From the NCBI GenBank assembly GCA_900471515.1, contig UCFC01000015.1, positions 1-64,000 of the forward strand: a stretch of DNA of 64,000 nucleotides. Reading direction: 5' to 3'. This stretch comes from Hyphomicrobiales bacterium. Lineage in GTDB: Bacteria; Pseudomonadota; Alphaproteobacteria; Rhizobiales; Rhizobiaceae. The notes below the pieces were generated by a model that worked only from the letters and a program-made list of their open reading frames with translations, had not been told where the DNA came from and made no database searches. This document shows positions 7,915 to 16,970 of this stretch, piece after piece (the first letter of the stretch is position 1; each line of letters begins with the position of its first letter). Made by a program: the position numbers and the translations under genes.

Positions 7915-8934
7915 ATGAAGAAATCAGTTCTCGCTTTCGGCGCTCTCGCGCTTGGTGTCGCCTTTTCCGCTCCGGCGATGGCGGCTGACGTTTCCGCCTG
8001 CCTGATCACCAAGACCGATACCAACCCCTTCTTCGTGAAGATGAAGGAAGGCGCGACCGCCAAGGCCAAGGAACTCGGCGTGACGCTGAAGTCCTATGCC
8101 GGCAAGATCGACGGTGACAGCGAAAGCCAGGTTGCCGCAATCGAAACCTGCATCGCCGACGGCGCCAAGGGCATCCTGATTGCCGCTTCCGACACGAAGG
8201 GCATCGTCCCGAACATCAAGAAGGCGCGTGATGCCGGCCTGCTCGTCATCGCTCTCGACACCCCGCTCGAGCCGATCGACGCAGCCGACATGACCTTTGC
8301 GACCGACAACCTTCTCGCCGGCAAGCTGATCGGCCAGTGGGCCAAGGAAACGCTCGGCGACAAGGCGGCAGACGCCAGGGTTGCCTTCCTCGACCTGACG
8401 CCGTCGCAGCCTTCCGTCGACGTGCTGCGCGACCAGGGCTTCATGATGGGCTTCGGCATCGACCCGAAGGACCCGAACAAGATCGGTGACGAAGACGACA
8501 AGCGCGTCGTCGGCCATGACGTCACCAACGGCAACGAAGAGGGCGGTCGCACCGCGATGGAAAACCTTCTCCAGAAGGACCCGACCATCAACGTCGTCCA
8601 CACCATCAACGAGCCGGCTGCTGCCGGCGCCTATGAAGCGCTCAAGGCCGTCGGCCGCGAGAAGGACGTTCTGATCGTATCGGTTGACGGCGGTTGCCCG
8701 GGCGTCAAGAACGTTGCGGACGGCGTCATCGGTGCGACCTCGCAGCAATATCCGCTGCAGATGGCCGCCCTCGGCATCGAAGCGATCAAGAAGTTCGCCG
8801 ACAGCGGCGAAAAGCCGAAGCCGACCGAAGGCAAGAACTTCTTCGACACCGGCGTCACCCTCGTCACCGACAAGCCGGTTTCCGGCGTGAAGTCGATCGA
8901 CACCAAGGACGGTCTCGCCAAGTGCTGGGGCTGA
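7915..8934 (+). CDS. frcB: Fructose ABC transporter, periplasmic binding protein
   Basis: A 339-residue sugar-binding protein of the RbsB type. It has a Sec signal peptide with cleavage expected after AMA (near residue 23), then the first lobe from [18 protein letters not shown] and the typical SVDGGCPG hinge segment. The ATG at 7915 has GGGAGGAG upstream, while the open frame extends 14 codons further without support. It is the first gene of frcBCAK. The same gene order and the flanking ROK regulator are known from the fructose transporter of S. meliloti. Codon use is strongly biased, which suggests high expression, and a stem-loop follows the gene. Confidence 0.9.
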   Translation: MKKSVLAFGALALGVAFSAPAMAADVSACLITKTDTNPFFVKMKEGATAKAKELGVTLKSYAGKIDGDSESQVAAIETCIADGAKGILIAASDTKGIVPNIKKARDAGLLVIALDTPLEPIDAADMTFATDNLLAGKLIGQWAKETLGDKAADARVAFLDLTPSQPSVDVLRDQGFMMGFGIDPKDPNKIGDEDDKRVVGHDVTNGNEEGGRTAMENLLQKDPTINVVHTINEPAAAGAYEALKAVGREKDVLIVSVDGGCPGVKNVADGVIGATSQQYPLQMAALGIEAIKKFADSGEKPKPTEGKNFFDTGVTLVTDKPVSGVKSIDTKDGLAKCWG

Positions 8935-8956
8935 TGCCCCGCATTTCCTGACAACA

Positions 8957-9054
8957 AGGGCGGGGACGCATGTCGTCCTCGCCACCCTGCCGGTCTTTGA
9001 CACTGCGCCCGATTGGGTGCAGCTTAATCCTGTCCGCCCGCGAAGAAGGCGGGC
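8957..9054 (+). promoter_or_regulatory. Stem-loops between frcB and frcC
   Basis: The 155-base gap holds an imperfect GC-rich hairpin (8957-8986, AGGGCGGGGACG against CGTCCTCGCCACCCT). A second hairpin has stem GCCCGC 9036-9041/GCGGGC 9049-9054. There is no strong T-run. Such structures after a binding-protein gene usually protect its mRNA and reduce read-through to the permease. Confidence 0.5.
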
Positions 9055-9089
9055 ACCCATCGGGAGTGGGGATACGCGGAGGAGTTTCC

Positions 9090-10166
9090 ATGAGCGAGCC
9101 AACAGCCGCACCGCATCAAGAATTCGAAAAGGTCCTCAAGGACAGTTCCACGGAAGTCGCTTCGTTCGATACGGATGAAAAGAGTGTCGTCCAGCGCTTC
9201 CGGCATTTCCTGCATTCGAGCCCCTCGGCCGTATCGCTGATCGTGCTCCTGCTTTCGCTCATCATCTTCGGCGTGCTGCTCGGGACCAAATTTTTCTCTG
9301 CCTTCTCGCTGACGCTCATTCTGCAGCAGGTGGCGATTACCGGCATCGTCGGCGCCGCCCAGACGCTGGTCATCATGACCGCCGGTATCGACCTTTCGGT
9401 CGGCGCCATCATGGTCCTGTCGTCGGTCGTCATGGGCCAGTTCGTCTTCCGTTACGGCTTTCCGGCGGAGCTTGCCATCCTTTGCGGCTTCGCCGTCGGC
9501 GCGCTCTGCGGCTATATCAACGGCTGGCTGATCGCCCGCATGAAGCTGCCGCCCTTCATCGTCACGCTCGGCATGTGGCAGATCGTTCTGGCAACCAATT
9601 TCCTCTATTCGGCCAACGAGACGATCCGTGCCCAGGACATCGAGACGACGGCGCCGCTGCTGCAGTTCTTCGGCAATACGTTCCGCATCGGCGGCGCGGT
9701 CTTCACCTACGGCGTCATCGCCATGGTGCTGCTGGTCGCGCTGCTCTGGTACGTGCTGAACCACACCGCCTGGGGTCGCCATCTCTATGCCGTCGGCGAC
9801 GATCCGGACGCTGCCGAGCTTTCGGGCGTCAACGTCAAGCGCATGCTGAAGTCGGTCTATGTGCTTTCCGGCCTCATCTGCGCTCTGGCAGGCTGGGCGC
9901 TGATCGGCCGCATCGGTTCGGTCTCTCCGACCGCCGGCCAGTTCGCCAATATCGAATCCATCACCGCGGTGGTGATCGGCGGCATATCGCTGTTCGGCGG
10001 CCGCGGCTCCATCCTCGGCATGATGTTCGGCGCGCTCATCGTCGGTGTCTTCTCGCTCGGGCTTCGCCTGCTCGGCACGGACGTGCAGTGGACCTATCTC
10101 TTGATCGGCGTCCTCATCATCGCCGCCGTCGCAATCGACCAGTGGATCAGAAAGGCAGCAGGCTGA
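9090..10166 (+). CDS. frcC: Fructose ABC transporter, permease
   Basis: A 358-residue inner-membrane permease of the RbsC/BPD_transp_2 family. It has about eight to ten hydrophobic segments from residue 45 on and the family stretch TAGIDLSVGAIM. The ATG at 9090 follows CGGAGGAG. The longer open frame from 8970 would run through the intergenic hairpins and is unlikely. The N-terminal 40 residues are polar and cytoplasmic. The stop codon overlaps the start of frcA (TGATG), so the two are coupled. Confidence 0.9.
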   Translation: MSEPTAAPHQEFEKVLKDSSTEVASFDTDEKSVVQRFRHFLHSSPSAVSLIVLLLSLIIFGVLLGTKFFSAFSLTLILQQVAITGIVGAAQTLVIMTAGIDLSVGAIMVLSSVVMGQFVFRYGFPAELAILCGFAVGALCGYINGWLIARMKLPPFIVTLGMWQIVLATNFLYSANETIRAQDIETTAPLLQFFGNTFRIGGAVFTYGVIAMVLLVALLWYVLNHTAWGRHLYAVGDDPDAAELSGVNVKRMLKSVYVLSGLICALAGWALIGRIGSVSPTAGQFANIESITAVVIGGISLFGGRGSILGMMFGALIVGVFSLGLRLLGTDVQWTYLLIGVLIIAAVAIDQWIRKAAG

Positions 10167-10948
10167 TGGCTACCGAACCTCTTCTCATGGCGCGTGGTAT
10201 CGTCAAGCGTTACGGCCGCGTCACCGCCCTCGACCACGCCGATTTCGACCTCTATCCCGGCGAGATCCTGGCCGTCATCGGCGACAACGGCGCCGGCAAG
10301 TCCTCGCTGATCAAGGCGATCTCGGGCGCCATCCGGCCGGACGAAGGCGAGATCAGGCTGGAAGGCCAGCCGGTCCACTTCCACTCGCCGATGGAGGCCC
10401 GCAAGGCCGGCATCGAGACGGTCTACCAGAATCTCGCTCTGTCGCCGGCGCTCTCGATCGCCGACAACATGTTCCTCGGCCGCGAGATCCGCAAACAGGG
10501 CTTCATGGGCAAGTTCTTCCGCAAGCTCGACCATGGCGCCATGGAAAAGATCGCCCGCCAGAAGCTCTCGGACCTCGGCCTGATGACCATCCAGAACATC
10601 AACCAGGCGGTGGAAACGCTGTCCGGCGGCCAGCGCCAGGGCGTGGCGGTCGCGCGTGCGGCGGCGTTCGGTTCCAAGGTCATCATCCTCGACGAGCCGA
10701 CGGCGGCCCTTGGCGTCAAGGAAAGCCGCCGCGTGCTGGAACTCATCCTCGACGTGCGTGCCCGCGGCATTCCGATCGTGCTGATCTCGCACAATATGCC
10801 GCATGTTTTCGAAGTGGCCGACCGCATCCACATTCACCGCCTTGGGCGCCGCTTGACGGTCATCAATCCCAAGGAATACACCATGTCCGATGCGGTCGCC
10901 TTCATGACCGGTGCCAAGGCGGCCCCTGCGGAGCCCGTTGCTGCATGA
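10166..10948 (+). CDS. frcA: Fructose ABC transporter, ATP-binding protein
   Basis: A 260-residue ATPase with a single ABC domain, unlike the double-domain RbsA. Walker A is GDNGAGKSS, the signature LSGGQRQGVAVARA, and Walker B VIILDEPTAAL, followed by the switch His in ISHNMPH. It energises FrcC. The ATG overlaps the frcC stop, and its own stop overlaps the start of frcK (ATGA), so translation is coupled along the operon. Confidence 0.92.
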   Translation: MATEPLLMARGIVKRYGRVTALDHADFDLYPGEILAVIGDNGAGKSSLIKAISGAIRPDEGEIRLEGQPVHFHSPMEARKAGIETVYQNLALSPALSIADNMFLGREIRKQGFMGKFFRKLDHGAMEKIARQKLSDLGLMTIQNINQAVETLSGGQRQGVAVARAAAFGSKVIILDEPTAALGVKESRRVLELILDVRARGIPIVLISHNMPHVFEVADRIHIHRLGRRLTVINPKEYTMSDAVAFMTGAKAAPAEPVAA

Positions 10949-11577
10949 ATGCAAGGATAGACGATATTGTCGGCGAGGTCCTGAACCGCGCCGGCAACTC
11001 CAGCCGCTTCCTGATCGCGATCGCCGGCCCGCCCGGCGCCGGCAAGTCCACCATGGCCGAAAACGTCGCCAATGCCCTGAAGGCGCAGGGAGAGAGCGCT
11101 GCCGTGCTGCCCATGGACGGTTTCCACATGGACAACGCGATCCTCATCGAACGCGGGCTGCTCGCCCGCAAGGGCATTCCGGAAACCTTCGACGTGCGCG
11201 GCTTTCTCGATATCGTCAGGGCGGTGCGACCGGCCGATCAGGAAGTGCTCGTCCCCGTCTTCGACCGCTCGCGCGAGCTGGCCATCGCGTCTGCCCGGCC
11301 GATCGATCCCAACGACCGCTTCATCATCATCGAAGGCAACTATCTGCTGTTCACCCAGGGCAAATGGGCCGAACTCGACGGCATCTTCGATTACACGATC
11401 ATGCTCGCCCCGCCGATGGAGGTGCTGGAAGAGCGCCTCTGGGACCGCTGGCGCGGCTACAAGCTCACCGAGGAAGAGGCGAGCGCCAAGGTCTACGGCA
11501 ACGACCTGCCGAACGGCCGCCTGATCCTCGAAAACCGCCGCCCCGCCGACATGACCTTGGAAATCGCGCTCGCCTGA
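10945..11577 (+). CDS. frcK: Nucleoside/sugar kinase-like ATPase FrcK
   Basis: A 210-residue P-loop kinase of the uridine kinase/PanK-like group, with Walker A GPPGAGKST near residues 28-36 and a DGFHMDNAIL segment typical of these kinases. It is the last gene of frcBCAK and overlaps frcA by four bases. In S. meliloti the equivalent FrcK is a kinase-like protein of the fructose locus, but its exact substrate is not settled. It is unrelated in fold to the PfkB kinase at 16971, so the window has two candidate kinases for sugars brought in by FrcBCA. Confidence 0.8.
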   Translation: MNARIDDIVGEVLNRAGNSSRFLIAIAGPPGAGKSTMAENVANALKAQGESAAVLPMDGFHMDNAILIERGLLARKGIPETFDVRGFLDIVRAVRPADQEVLVPVFDRSRELAIASARPIDPNDRFIIIEGNYLLFTQGKWAELDGIFDYTIMLAPPMEVLEERLWDRWRGYKLTEEEASAKVYGNDLPNGRLILENRRPADMTLEIALA

Positions 11578-11640
11578 ACAGTTGTTTCCCGGCGGCTCTT
11601 GGTGCTATCGAGGCGCAACCGCATCGCTTCGGAGGCCCCC

Positions 11641-12681
11641 ATGCAATCGATCACCATCCGCCGTCCCGACGACTGGCATCTGCATCTGCGCGACGGCGCC
11701 ATGCTGGAAGGCGTGATCGGCGATACGAGCCGCACCTTCGCACGCGCCATCATCATGCCGAACCTCGTGCCGCCGGTCGTCACGACGGCGGACGCGGCCG
11801 CCTATCGCGACCGCATCCTGAAGGCGCTGCCGTCGGGCCACCGCTTCCAGCCGCTGATGACGCTCTATCTCACCGAGCATACGAGCGCCGACGATGTGGA
11901 AGAGGGCAGCAGGAGCGGCCTCATCACCGCGGTAAAACTCTATCCGGCCGGCGCCACCACCAATTCCCACGGCGGCGTGCGCGACATGGAAAAGGCCATG
12001 CCGGTGCTGGAGCGCATGGCAAGGATCGGCCTGCCGCTCTGCGTTCACGGCGAGGTGACGACGCCCGATGTCGATATTTTCGACCGCGAGGCCGTCTTCA
12101 TCGAAACCGTGCTCGATCCCTTGCGCAAGCGCCTGCCGGAGCTGAAGGTGACGATGGAACATGTCACGACGGCTGACGGCATCGACTATATCAGGTCGGC
12201 CAAGTCCAATCTCGCCGGCTCCATCACCACCCATCACCTGATCATCAACCGCAACGCCATCCTCGTCGGCGGCATCCGCCCGCATTATTATTGCCTGCCG
12301 GTCGCCAAGCGCGAAAACCACCGGCTGGCGCTGCGCGCTGCGGCGACAAGCGGCGATGCCAGGTTCTTCCTCGGCACGGATTCCGCCCCGCATGTCGATC
12401 CGCTGAAGGAATGCGCCTGCGGCTGCGCCGGCATTTATACTTCGATCAATACGATGAGCTGCCTTGCCCATGTCTTCGAGCAGGACGGCGCGCTCGACAG
12501 GCTGGAAGCCTTCGCCTCCCTGAACGGCCCGGCCTGGTACGGGCTGCAGCCGAACGAGGAGCGCATCACGCTGGACCGGCAGGACGCACCTGTCGTTTTC
12601 CCCGCCAGGATCGAAACCGGCGCCGGCCCGGTCACGGTCTTCGATCCCATGTTCCCGCTGCATTGGCAGGTCAGGGACTAA
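11641..12681 (+). CDS. pyrC: Dihydroorotase (PyrC)
   Basis: A 346-residue class II dihydroorotase, the third enzyme of pyrimidine synthesis, which cyclises carbamoyl aspartate. The metal-binding HxH is at residues 13-15 (WHLHLRDG). A carbamylated lysine is expected in [12 protein letters not shown], and further metal ligands in CVHGE and EHVTT. The catalytic Asp is in [10 protein letters not shown]. The start at 11641 follows GGAGG. The open frame continues upstream to 11599 but without a ribosome site. pyrE, two steps later in the pathway, lies about 3.5 kb downstream and is not in the same operon. Confidence 0.93.
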   Translation: MQSITIRRPDDWHLHLRDGAMLEGVIGDTSRTFARAIIMPNLVPPVVTTADAAAYRDRILKALPSGHRFQPLMTLYLTEHTSADDVEEGSRSGLITAVKLYPAGATTNSHGGVRDMEKAMPVLERMARIGLPLCVHGEVTTPDVDIFDREAVFIETVLDPLRKRLPELKVTMEHVTTADGIDYIRSAKSNLAGSITTHHLIINRNAILVGGIRPHYYCLPVAKRENHRLALRAAATSGDARFFLGTDSAPHVDPLKECACGCAGIYTSINTMSCLAHVFEQDGALDRLEAFASLNGPAWYGLQPNEERITLDRQDAPVVFPARIETGAGPVTVFDPMFPLHWQVRD

Positions 12682-12682
12682 G

Positions 12683-12727
12683 GCATGTCGCGCAAAACTG
12701 CCGAGCGGTTTTGCGATGAGGACATGC
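12683..12727. repeat. 45-bp rhizobial palindromic repeat, copy 1
   Basis: Outer arms GCATGTC and GACATGC enclose inner arms CGCAAAA and TTTTGCG. The same 45-bp design recurs at 46109-46153 and 47390-47434. It lies one base after the pyrC stop. It resembles the RIME-type intergenic palindromes known from rhizobia and may act as a transcript 3' end. Confidence 0.8.
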
Positions 12728-12915
12728 CTGATCGGGAAGAGACGTTGCGGATCTGAAGATTATACTGCTTGTAGTTGCTGCCCGGATGTCGGTTTTGTAA
12801 CGTCCGGGTGCGCAATCGATGATTTTTTAACGGAATGCGTAAGACATTCGTCAGCACTGACAAGATAGATTTCAGAACGTTGCCGGCGCGGCAGAAGCCG
12901 CGGAGATTTCGAAGC

Positions 12916-14094
12916 ATGATGCTTGATTACAATTCCCTGTTGCTGGCGCTCGGCGTTTCAGCGACATGCCTTACCTTAACGGCCCTGGGGAGCTGGCTCG
13001 CCCGGCGGGCAGAGACGTTTCTTCTCACCTGCACGGTCGGCCTCGTTCTCGTCGTCAGCGGCATCTTCACCTATGTCTTCTATGTCGAACAGCCGGGGCG
13101 CCTGCTCGGCGCGGCCAATTTCGTGCTGCTGCATGGCGGTTTCGCCACCATCTGGGGCGCGGGCTACCAGTTCCGCACCAACCGCCTGCCGCTCTGGGGC
13201 ATCGTCATCCGCGCATTTCTCGCCATGGCCTCGGCCGTCCCGTCGATGATCGTCGGGCTGGATGGCCTGGCCTTCATGGCTGATAACCTCGCCATCGCCT
13301 TCCTGCTCTTTGCCACCGCACGGCAATATTGGCTCGGCCGGGCCGAGGCGCCGGCGCCCCTGACCGGCATCACCGCGCTCTACACGCTGACGGCGATTTC
13401 CTTCGTGCTCTGCGCCGCCGTGCTGATCTCCGACGGCAGGCTGGTGCTGGGTGCCGCGCCCAAGAACTGGGCGGAGGATCTGAGCCTTGCCATGTGCATT
13501 GCCGGCATGACCGGTATCGGCGCCCTGTCTCTGGCGCTGCATCAGTGGCGGCTTGCCGCGCGCCATCGCATCGATGCCATCACCGATCCGCTGACCGGGC
13601 TTCTCAACCGCCGTGCCCTGTTCGACCGGCACGGCACCCGCGCCATGGGCGCCTCCACCGCCGTCATCGTCTTCGACATCGACCATTTCAAATCCGTCAA
13701 CGACCGTTACGGCCACGCCGCCGGCGACCATGTCCTGAAGGTCTTCGCCGGCGAACTCTCGGCCAATTGCCGCAACGGCGATACCGCCGCCCGCCTCGGC
13801 GGCGAGGAATTCGCGCTGGTGCTGAAGGAAATCATGCCGGGCCGCGCCGAGCTTGCCGCCGAGCGCATCCGCAAGGCCTTCGAGGATCGCGACATCTATA
13901 TCGAGGACGAGGTGCTGAAATGCACCGTCAGTGTCGGCGTCGCCCCCGGCCGCTCCAAGCCGCTCGATTTCGATGCCATGCTGAACGAGGCCGACAAGGC
14001 GCTCTATGTCGCCAAACGCGGCGGCCGCAACCGCGTCGAGCTCGCCAGCCACCTTCACTCCGTGCCGGCGGGCGTCGTGCGCTCGGCCTCTTGA
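12916..14094 (+). CDS. Membrane-bound diguanylate cyclase (GGDEF)
   Basis: A 392-residue protein with about six membrane-spanning segments in residues 5-205, then a C-terminal GGDEF domain (about 220-380). The active-site signature is GGEEF from Gly295, with the upstream DIDHFKSVNDRYGH segment intact, so it should make cyclic-di-GMP from two GTP. The inhibitory I-site RNGD is present five residues before GGEEF, so product feedback is likely. No EAL domain is seen. Two adjacent ATG codons (12916, 12919) are possible starts. The membrane part may sense a signal, but I do not recognise its family. Confidence 0.9.
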   Translation: MMLDYNSLLLALGVSATCLTLTALGSWLARRAETFLLTCTVGLVLVVSGIFTYVFYVEQPGRLLGAANFVLLHGGFATIWGAGYQFRTNRLPLWGIVIRAFLAMASAVPSMIVGLDGLAFMADNLAIAFLLFATARQYWLGRAEAPAPLTGITALYTLTAISFVLCAAVLISDGRLVLGAAPKNWAEDLSLAMCIAGMTGIGALSLALHQWRLAARHRIDAITDPLTGLLNRRALFDRHGTRAMGASTAVIVFDIDHFKSVNDRYGHAAGDHVLKVFAGELSANCRNGDTAARLGGEEFALVLKEIMPGRAELAAERIRKAFEDRDIYIEDEVLKCTVSVGVAPGRSKPLDFDAMLNEADKALYVAKRGGRNRVELASHLHSVPAGVVRSAS

Positions 14095-14279
14095 TCCCCC
14101 TGCCGAGCTTTCGTAAGCTGGTATCCGGCCGGATGCGGCCAGCCGCCCCGCGATGCGCAAGCATGATGGTGAATGCATCCAAATCCAGTTTCACATCCTT
14201 GCTTCTGGCAATCGATGGCGAACGGGTCAGCAGACGCGGGCACTGATCTTCCTGTTTGCCGCCAACGGAAGGATGAACC

Positions 14280-14816
14280 ATGCGCGATTTTCGCGATGCC
14301 AAGCTTATGGCAAAAACCCTGCGGCAGGCGCTTGCCGACCGCGATATTTCCCTGACCCACAGCCAGACCCTGGAGATCGTCGCCCGGCAATTCGGCCTGG
14401 AACAGTGGAATATCCTCTCGGCCAAGCTGGATGAGGCCGAAGGCGCAAGCTCCGCAATCGGCATAGAACCGCCGGTACCGATCTTCCGCATCTTCTCGGT
14501 CGAGAAAGCGATGGAATTTTATTGCGGCTTCCTCGGCTTCACGCTCGATTGGGAACATCGGTTCGGCGAGAACTTCCCGCTTTATTGCCAGGTCTCCCGC
14601 GACAGGATGCAGCTGCATCTCAGCGAACATTCCGGCGACGCCAGCCCCGGCGCCCGCGCCTTCGTGCGGGTGAAGGATGTCAGGGCCTATCAGGCCGAAC
14701 TCGCCGCGAAGGACTACCGATACATGAAGCCGGGCGTCGAAGAGGCGCCCTGGGGCCTCGAAATGGGCGTGATCGACCCGTTCAACAACCGCATCACCTT
14801 CTGCCAGCAGGGCTGA
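14280..14816 (+). CDS. VOC/glyoxalase-superfamily protein
   Basis: A 178-residue protein. The first 60 residues form a helical segment (DAKLMAKTLRQAL, with HSQTLEIVARQFGLEQWN). A vicinal oxygen chelate domain follows (about 65-177, with EKAMEFYCGFLGFTLDWEH and the closing IDPFNNRITF). It resembles bleomycin-resistance and glyoxalase-like proteins. The N-terminal part is shared by rhizobial proteins annotated only as glyoxalase superfamily. The start follows GGAAGGA. Enzyme activity cannot be assigned. Confidence 0.8.
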   Translation: MRDFRDAKLMAKTLRQALADRDISLTHSQTLEIVARQFGLEQWNILSAKLDEAEGASSAIGIEPPVPIFRIFSVEKAMEFYCGFLGFTLDWEHRFGENFPLYCQVSRDRMQLHLSEHSGDASPGARAFVRVKDVRAYQAELAAKDYRYMKPGVEEAPWGLEMGVIDPFNNRITFCQQG

Positions 14817-14817
14817 A

Positions 14818-14861
14818 GCAATTCCCGCAAAAGTCCGACGCGGTTTTGCGTCGGGAATTGC
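14818..14861. repeat. 44-bp palindromic repeat, variant of the rhizobial family
   Basis: CGCAAAA and GGTTTTGCG form the same inner arms as the 45-bp elements, but the outer arms are GCAATTCCC and GGGAATTGC. It overlaps the region right after the VOC stop and is probably that gene's transcript end. Confidence 0.65.
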
Positions 14862-14900
14862 GTGAAAAAGCGACGGGCGGAGGCATTCCCTCCGCCCTTT

Positions 14901-15383
14901 TTAAACCAGCATCAGCGCCCGCACGAATGCGACCGAGGCCAGCAGCGAGGCGATCGTGCGCACATGGTTCCACCATGTCCAGTCCCGCAGATAGGACGTC
15001 CAGAGCTGGACCGCCTCCGGCCCGTTGCCGCCCACTTTCGCCAGCGCATCGTTCATCGGCACGTTGAAGACGATGGTGGAGAGGAAGGAGGCGACGAGAT
15101 AGAGCGCCGCGCCGGCCAGCATCGTCGCGGAGGCGCCGCCGCGCCAGTTCATGAAAGCCAGCACGGATATCGCCATGCAGAGGATCGCCACCGGCACGAA
15201 GAGCAGCATGAAGGGCGAGCGCACGATGGTGACGTTGATGGAATTCATCGCCGCAATGCCCTGTTCGGCCGGGATGCGCGAAAAGGCGGTCATGATGAAG
15301 GTGGAGAAGGCAAAAAAGATGCCGGCGACAAGGCCGCTGCCGATGGCCGCGGCAACGAGGCATATGACGAGAACGAACTGCAT
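14901..15383 (-). CDS. DUF1772 (anthrone oxygenase-like) membrane protein
   Basis: A 160-residue protein with four hydrophobic helices, fitting the DUF1772 family of small membrane proteins related to anthrone oxygenases. The conserved GIFFAFSTFIM segment after the first helix and FMNWRGGA are typical. It is divergent from the TetR gene, and the 78-bp gap holds nested palindromes, so it is probably the target of that repressor. The function is not established. Family members are often induced by stress or small molecules. Confidence 0.8.
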   Translation of the reverse strand: MQFVLVICLVAAAIGSGLVAGIFFAFSTFIMTAFSRIPAEQGIAAMNSINVTIVRSPFMLLFVPVAILCMAISVLAFMNWRGGASATMLAGAALYLVASFLSTIVFNVPMNDALAKVGGNGPEAVQLWTSYLRDWTWWNHVRTIASLLASVAFVRALMLV

Positions 15384-15409
15384 GTCGAAACTCCTCCCCG
15401 AGAAAACAA

Positions 15410-15455
15410 GAGAAATTCTCTCATTTGCAAAATGAGATAAACTCTCTTATTTTCC
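15410..15455. promoter_or_regulatory. Nested palindromic operators for the TetR regulator
   Basis: The gap between the DUF1772 and TetR genes contains TCTCATTT-GCA-AAATGAGA (15419-15437), a perfect 8-bp dyad. Overlapping it on the left is AGAGAA-A-TTCTCT. A further ACTCTCT half-site follows on the right. This is the usual spacing for a TetR dimer site controlling both divergent promoters. Confidence 0.65.
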
Positions 15456-15461
15456 CTGTCA

Positions 15462-16136
15462 ATGGCGAGGCAGGGCGGGACGATGGCGCAAGAGACGGTT
15501 GCAAGGCACAGGCGCCGGCAGGTGGCGGCCGGCCAGCCGCGCCGCATTCCCAGCCAGCAGCGCGGCCGCGAGCGCTTCGAAAAAATTCTGTCGGTCGCCG
15601 CCGATCTCATCGAAAGGAACGGCAGCGATGCCCTGAAGATGAGCGAGATCGTTGAAAAGGCGGAACTTTCCTTCGGTGCCCTCTACCAGTATTTCCCGGA
15701 CAAGGCCTCCATCATCCGCACGCTCGCCGAACGTTTCAACGAGCAGGGCCGGCAATGCGTGGCCGACGAGCTGGCCAAGGTGACGGACGAAGACAGTCTG
15801 CGCACGGCTCTCGGTGCCATTGCCGACGAATATTACGCCTTCTTCCGCCGCGAGCCCGTCATGCGCGATATCTGGCACGCGACCCATACGGACAAGCTGC
15901 TGCAGCAGGTCGATGCCGAAGACATGGAATTCCATGCCCAGGCGCTGTTTTCGGTGCTAAGAAAGCTCTGGCCGGATCGCGGCGAGGCCGCGCTTCTGGC
16001 GATTGCCCGGCTGACGATGCAGCTTCTGGCGGCCGCCGTCCGTTACGCGGTTTCGCTGGATGAGGAGGAGGGCGCCCGCGCAATCGCGCTCTTCCGCAGG
16101 ATGCAGCTTGCCGATATCGGCCGCCTGCTCGGCTGA
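15462..16136 (+). CDS. TetR-family transcriptional regulator
   Basis: A 224-residue TetR/AcrR regulator. The HTH covers about residues 35-85 ([43 protein letters not shown], split across the helix pairs), and the ligand domain is C-terminal. It is divergent from the DUF1772 gene across a palindrome-rich gap and probably represses both genes. The ATG at 15462 was used. A second in-frame ATG at 15483 is possible. Confidence 0.88.
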   Translation: MARQGGTMAQETVARHRRRQVAAGQPRRIPSQQRGRERFEKILSVAADLIERNGSDALKMSEIVEKAELSFGALYQYFPDKASIIRTLAERFNEQGRQCVADELAKVTDEDSLRTALGAIADEYYAFFRREPVMRDIWHATHTDKLLQQVDAEDMEFHAQALFSVLRKLWPDRGEAALLAIARLTMQLLAAAVRYAVSLDEEEGARAIALFRRMQLADIGRLLG

Positions 16137-16212
16137 CGGCACTCTTCAGTCTGGAAACCGGCCGCTCTTGCTGCTATTGCCGCTGGAACGTCAGCCGAAG
16201 GAGAGAGCCCGC

Positions 16213-16908
16213 ATGATCCAGACCACGTTTCCCGACCGCGCCGTCATGGCAGAGCTGCTGGCAAAGATGCTCTGGGAGATCAAGGCGGTGCATTTCAACG
16301 CCGAGAGCCCCTATAAATATGCCTCCGGCATCATGAGCCCGGTCTATATCGACTGCCGCAAGCTGCTCTCCTTCCCGCGCGTGCGCTCCGCGGTGATGGA
16401 TTTTGCCGCCAGCACCCTGCTGCGCGATGCCGGCTTCGAGCAGTTCGATTGCATCGCCGGCGGCGAGACGGCGGGCATTCCCTTTGCCGCTCTGCTTGCC
16501 GATCGTCTCGGGCTGCCGATGATCTATGTCCGCAAGAAGCCGAAGGGCCATGGCCGCAATGCGCAGATCGAAGGCGACATGAAGGAAGGCGCGCGTGTGC
16601 TGGTCATCGAGGACCTGACGACGGCCGGCGGCAGCATGTTCACCTTCATCGATGCCATCCGGGCCGCCGGCGGCATCGTCGATCACGGCATGGCGCTGTT
16701 CTTCTACGGCATCTTCCCGGAGGCCCATCAGCGCTTTGCCAATGGCAAGCTCCAGTTCCATCATATCGCCACCTGGCGCGAGGTTCTGGCGATCGCCAAG
16801 GAGAAGAAGCTGTTCGACGACAAGACGCTGCAGGAAGTCGAGGCCTTCCTCGATGCGCCGCTCGCCTGGTCGGCGCGAAATGGTGGTGTAAGTGAGCTTT
16901 CGCTCTAG
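16213..16908 (+). CDS. pyrE: Orotate phosphoribosyltransferase (PyrE)
   Basis: A 231-residue PRTase that joins orotate to PRPP to form OMP in pyrimidine synthesis. The PRPP-binding motif is [13 protein letters not shown], and [14 protein letters not shown] is the flexible catalytic loop with its lysines. The ATG at 16213 follows GGAGAGAG. The open frame reaches back to 16060 inside the TetR gene and is not credible as the true start. It is about 20 residues longer than E. coli PyrE, which is usual for alphaproteobacteria. A PfkB kinase follows after 62 bases. Confidence 0.93.
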   Translation: MIQTTFPDRAVMAELLAKMLWEIKAVHFNAESPYKYASGIMSPVYIDCRKLLSFPRVRSAVMDFAASTLLRDAGFEQFDCIAGGETAGIPFAALLADRLGLPMIYVRKKPKGHGRNAQIEGDMKEGARVLVIEDLTTAGGSMFTFIDAIRAAGGIVDHGMALFFYGIFPEAHQRFANGKLQFHHIATWREVLAIAKEKKLFDDKTLQEVEAFLDAPLAWSARNGGVSELSL

Positions 16909-16970
16909 CCAATTGACAAAAGCTCGCTTAATCGATTGAAGAACGCGCAAGTCCTGTTGGGAGGAATTCG

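Noticed and set aside
12678..12917. A 79-codon open frame between pyrC and the GGDEF gene
   Set aside because: It reads through the 45-bp palindrome, and no recognisable product or ribosome site is present.
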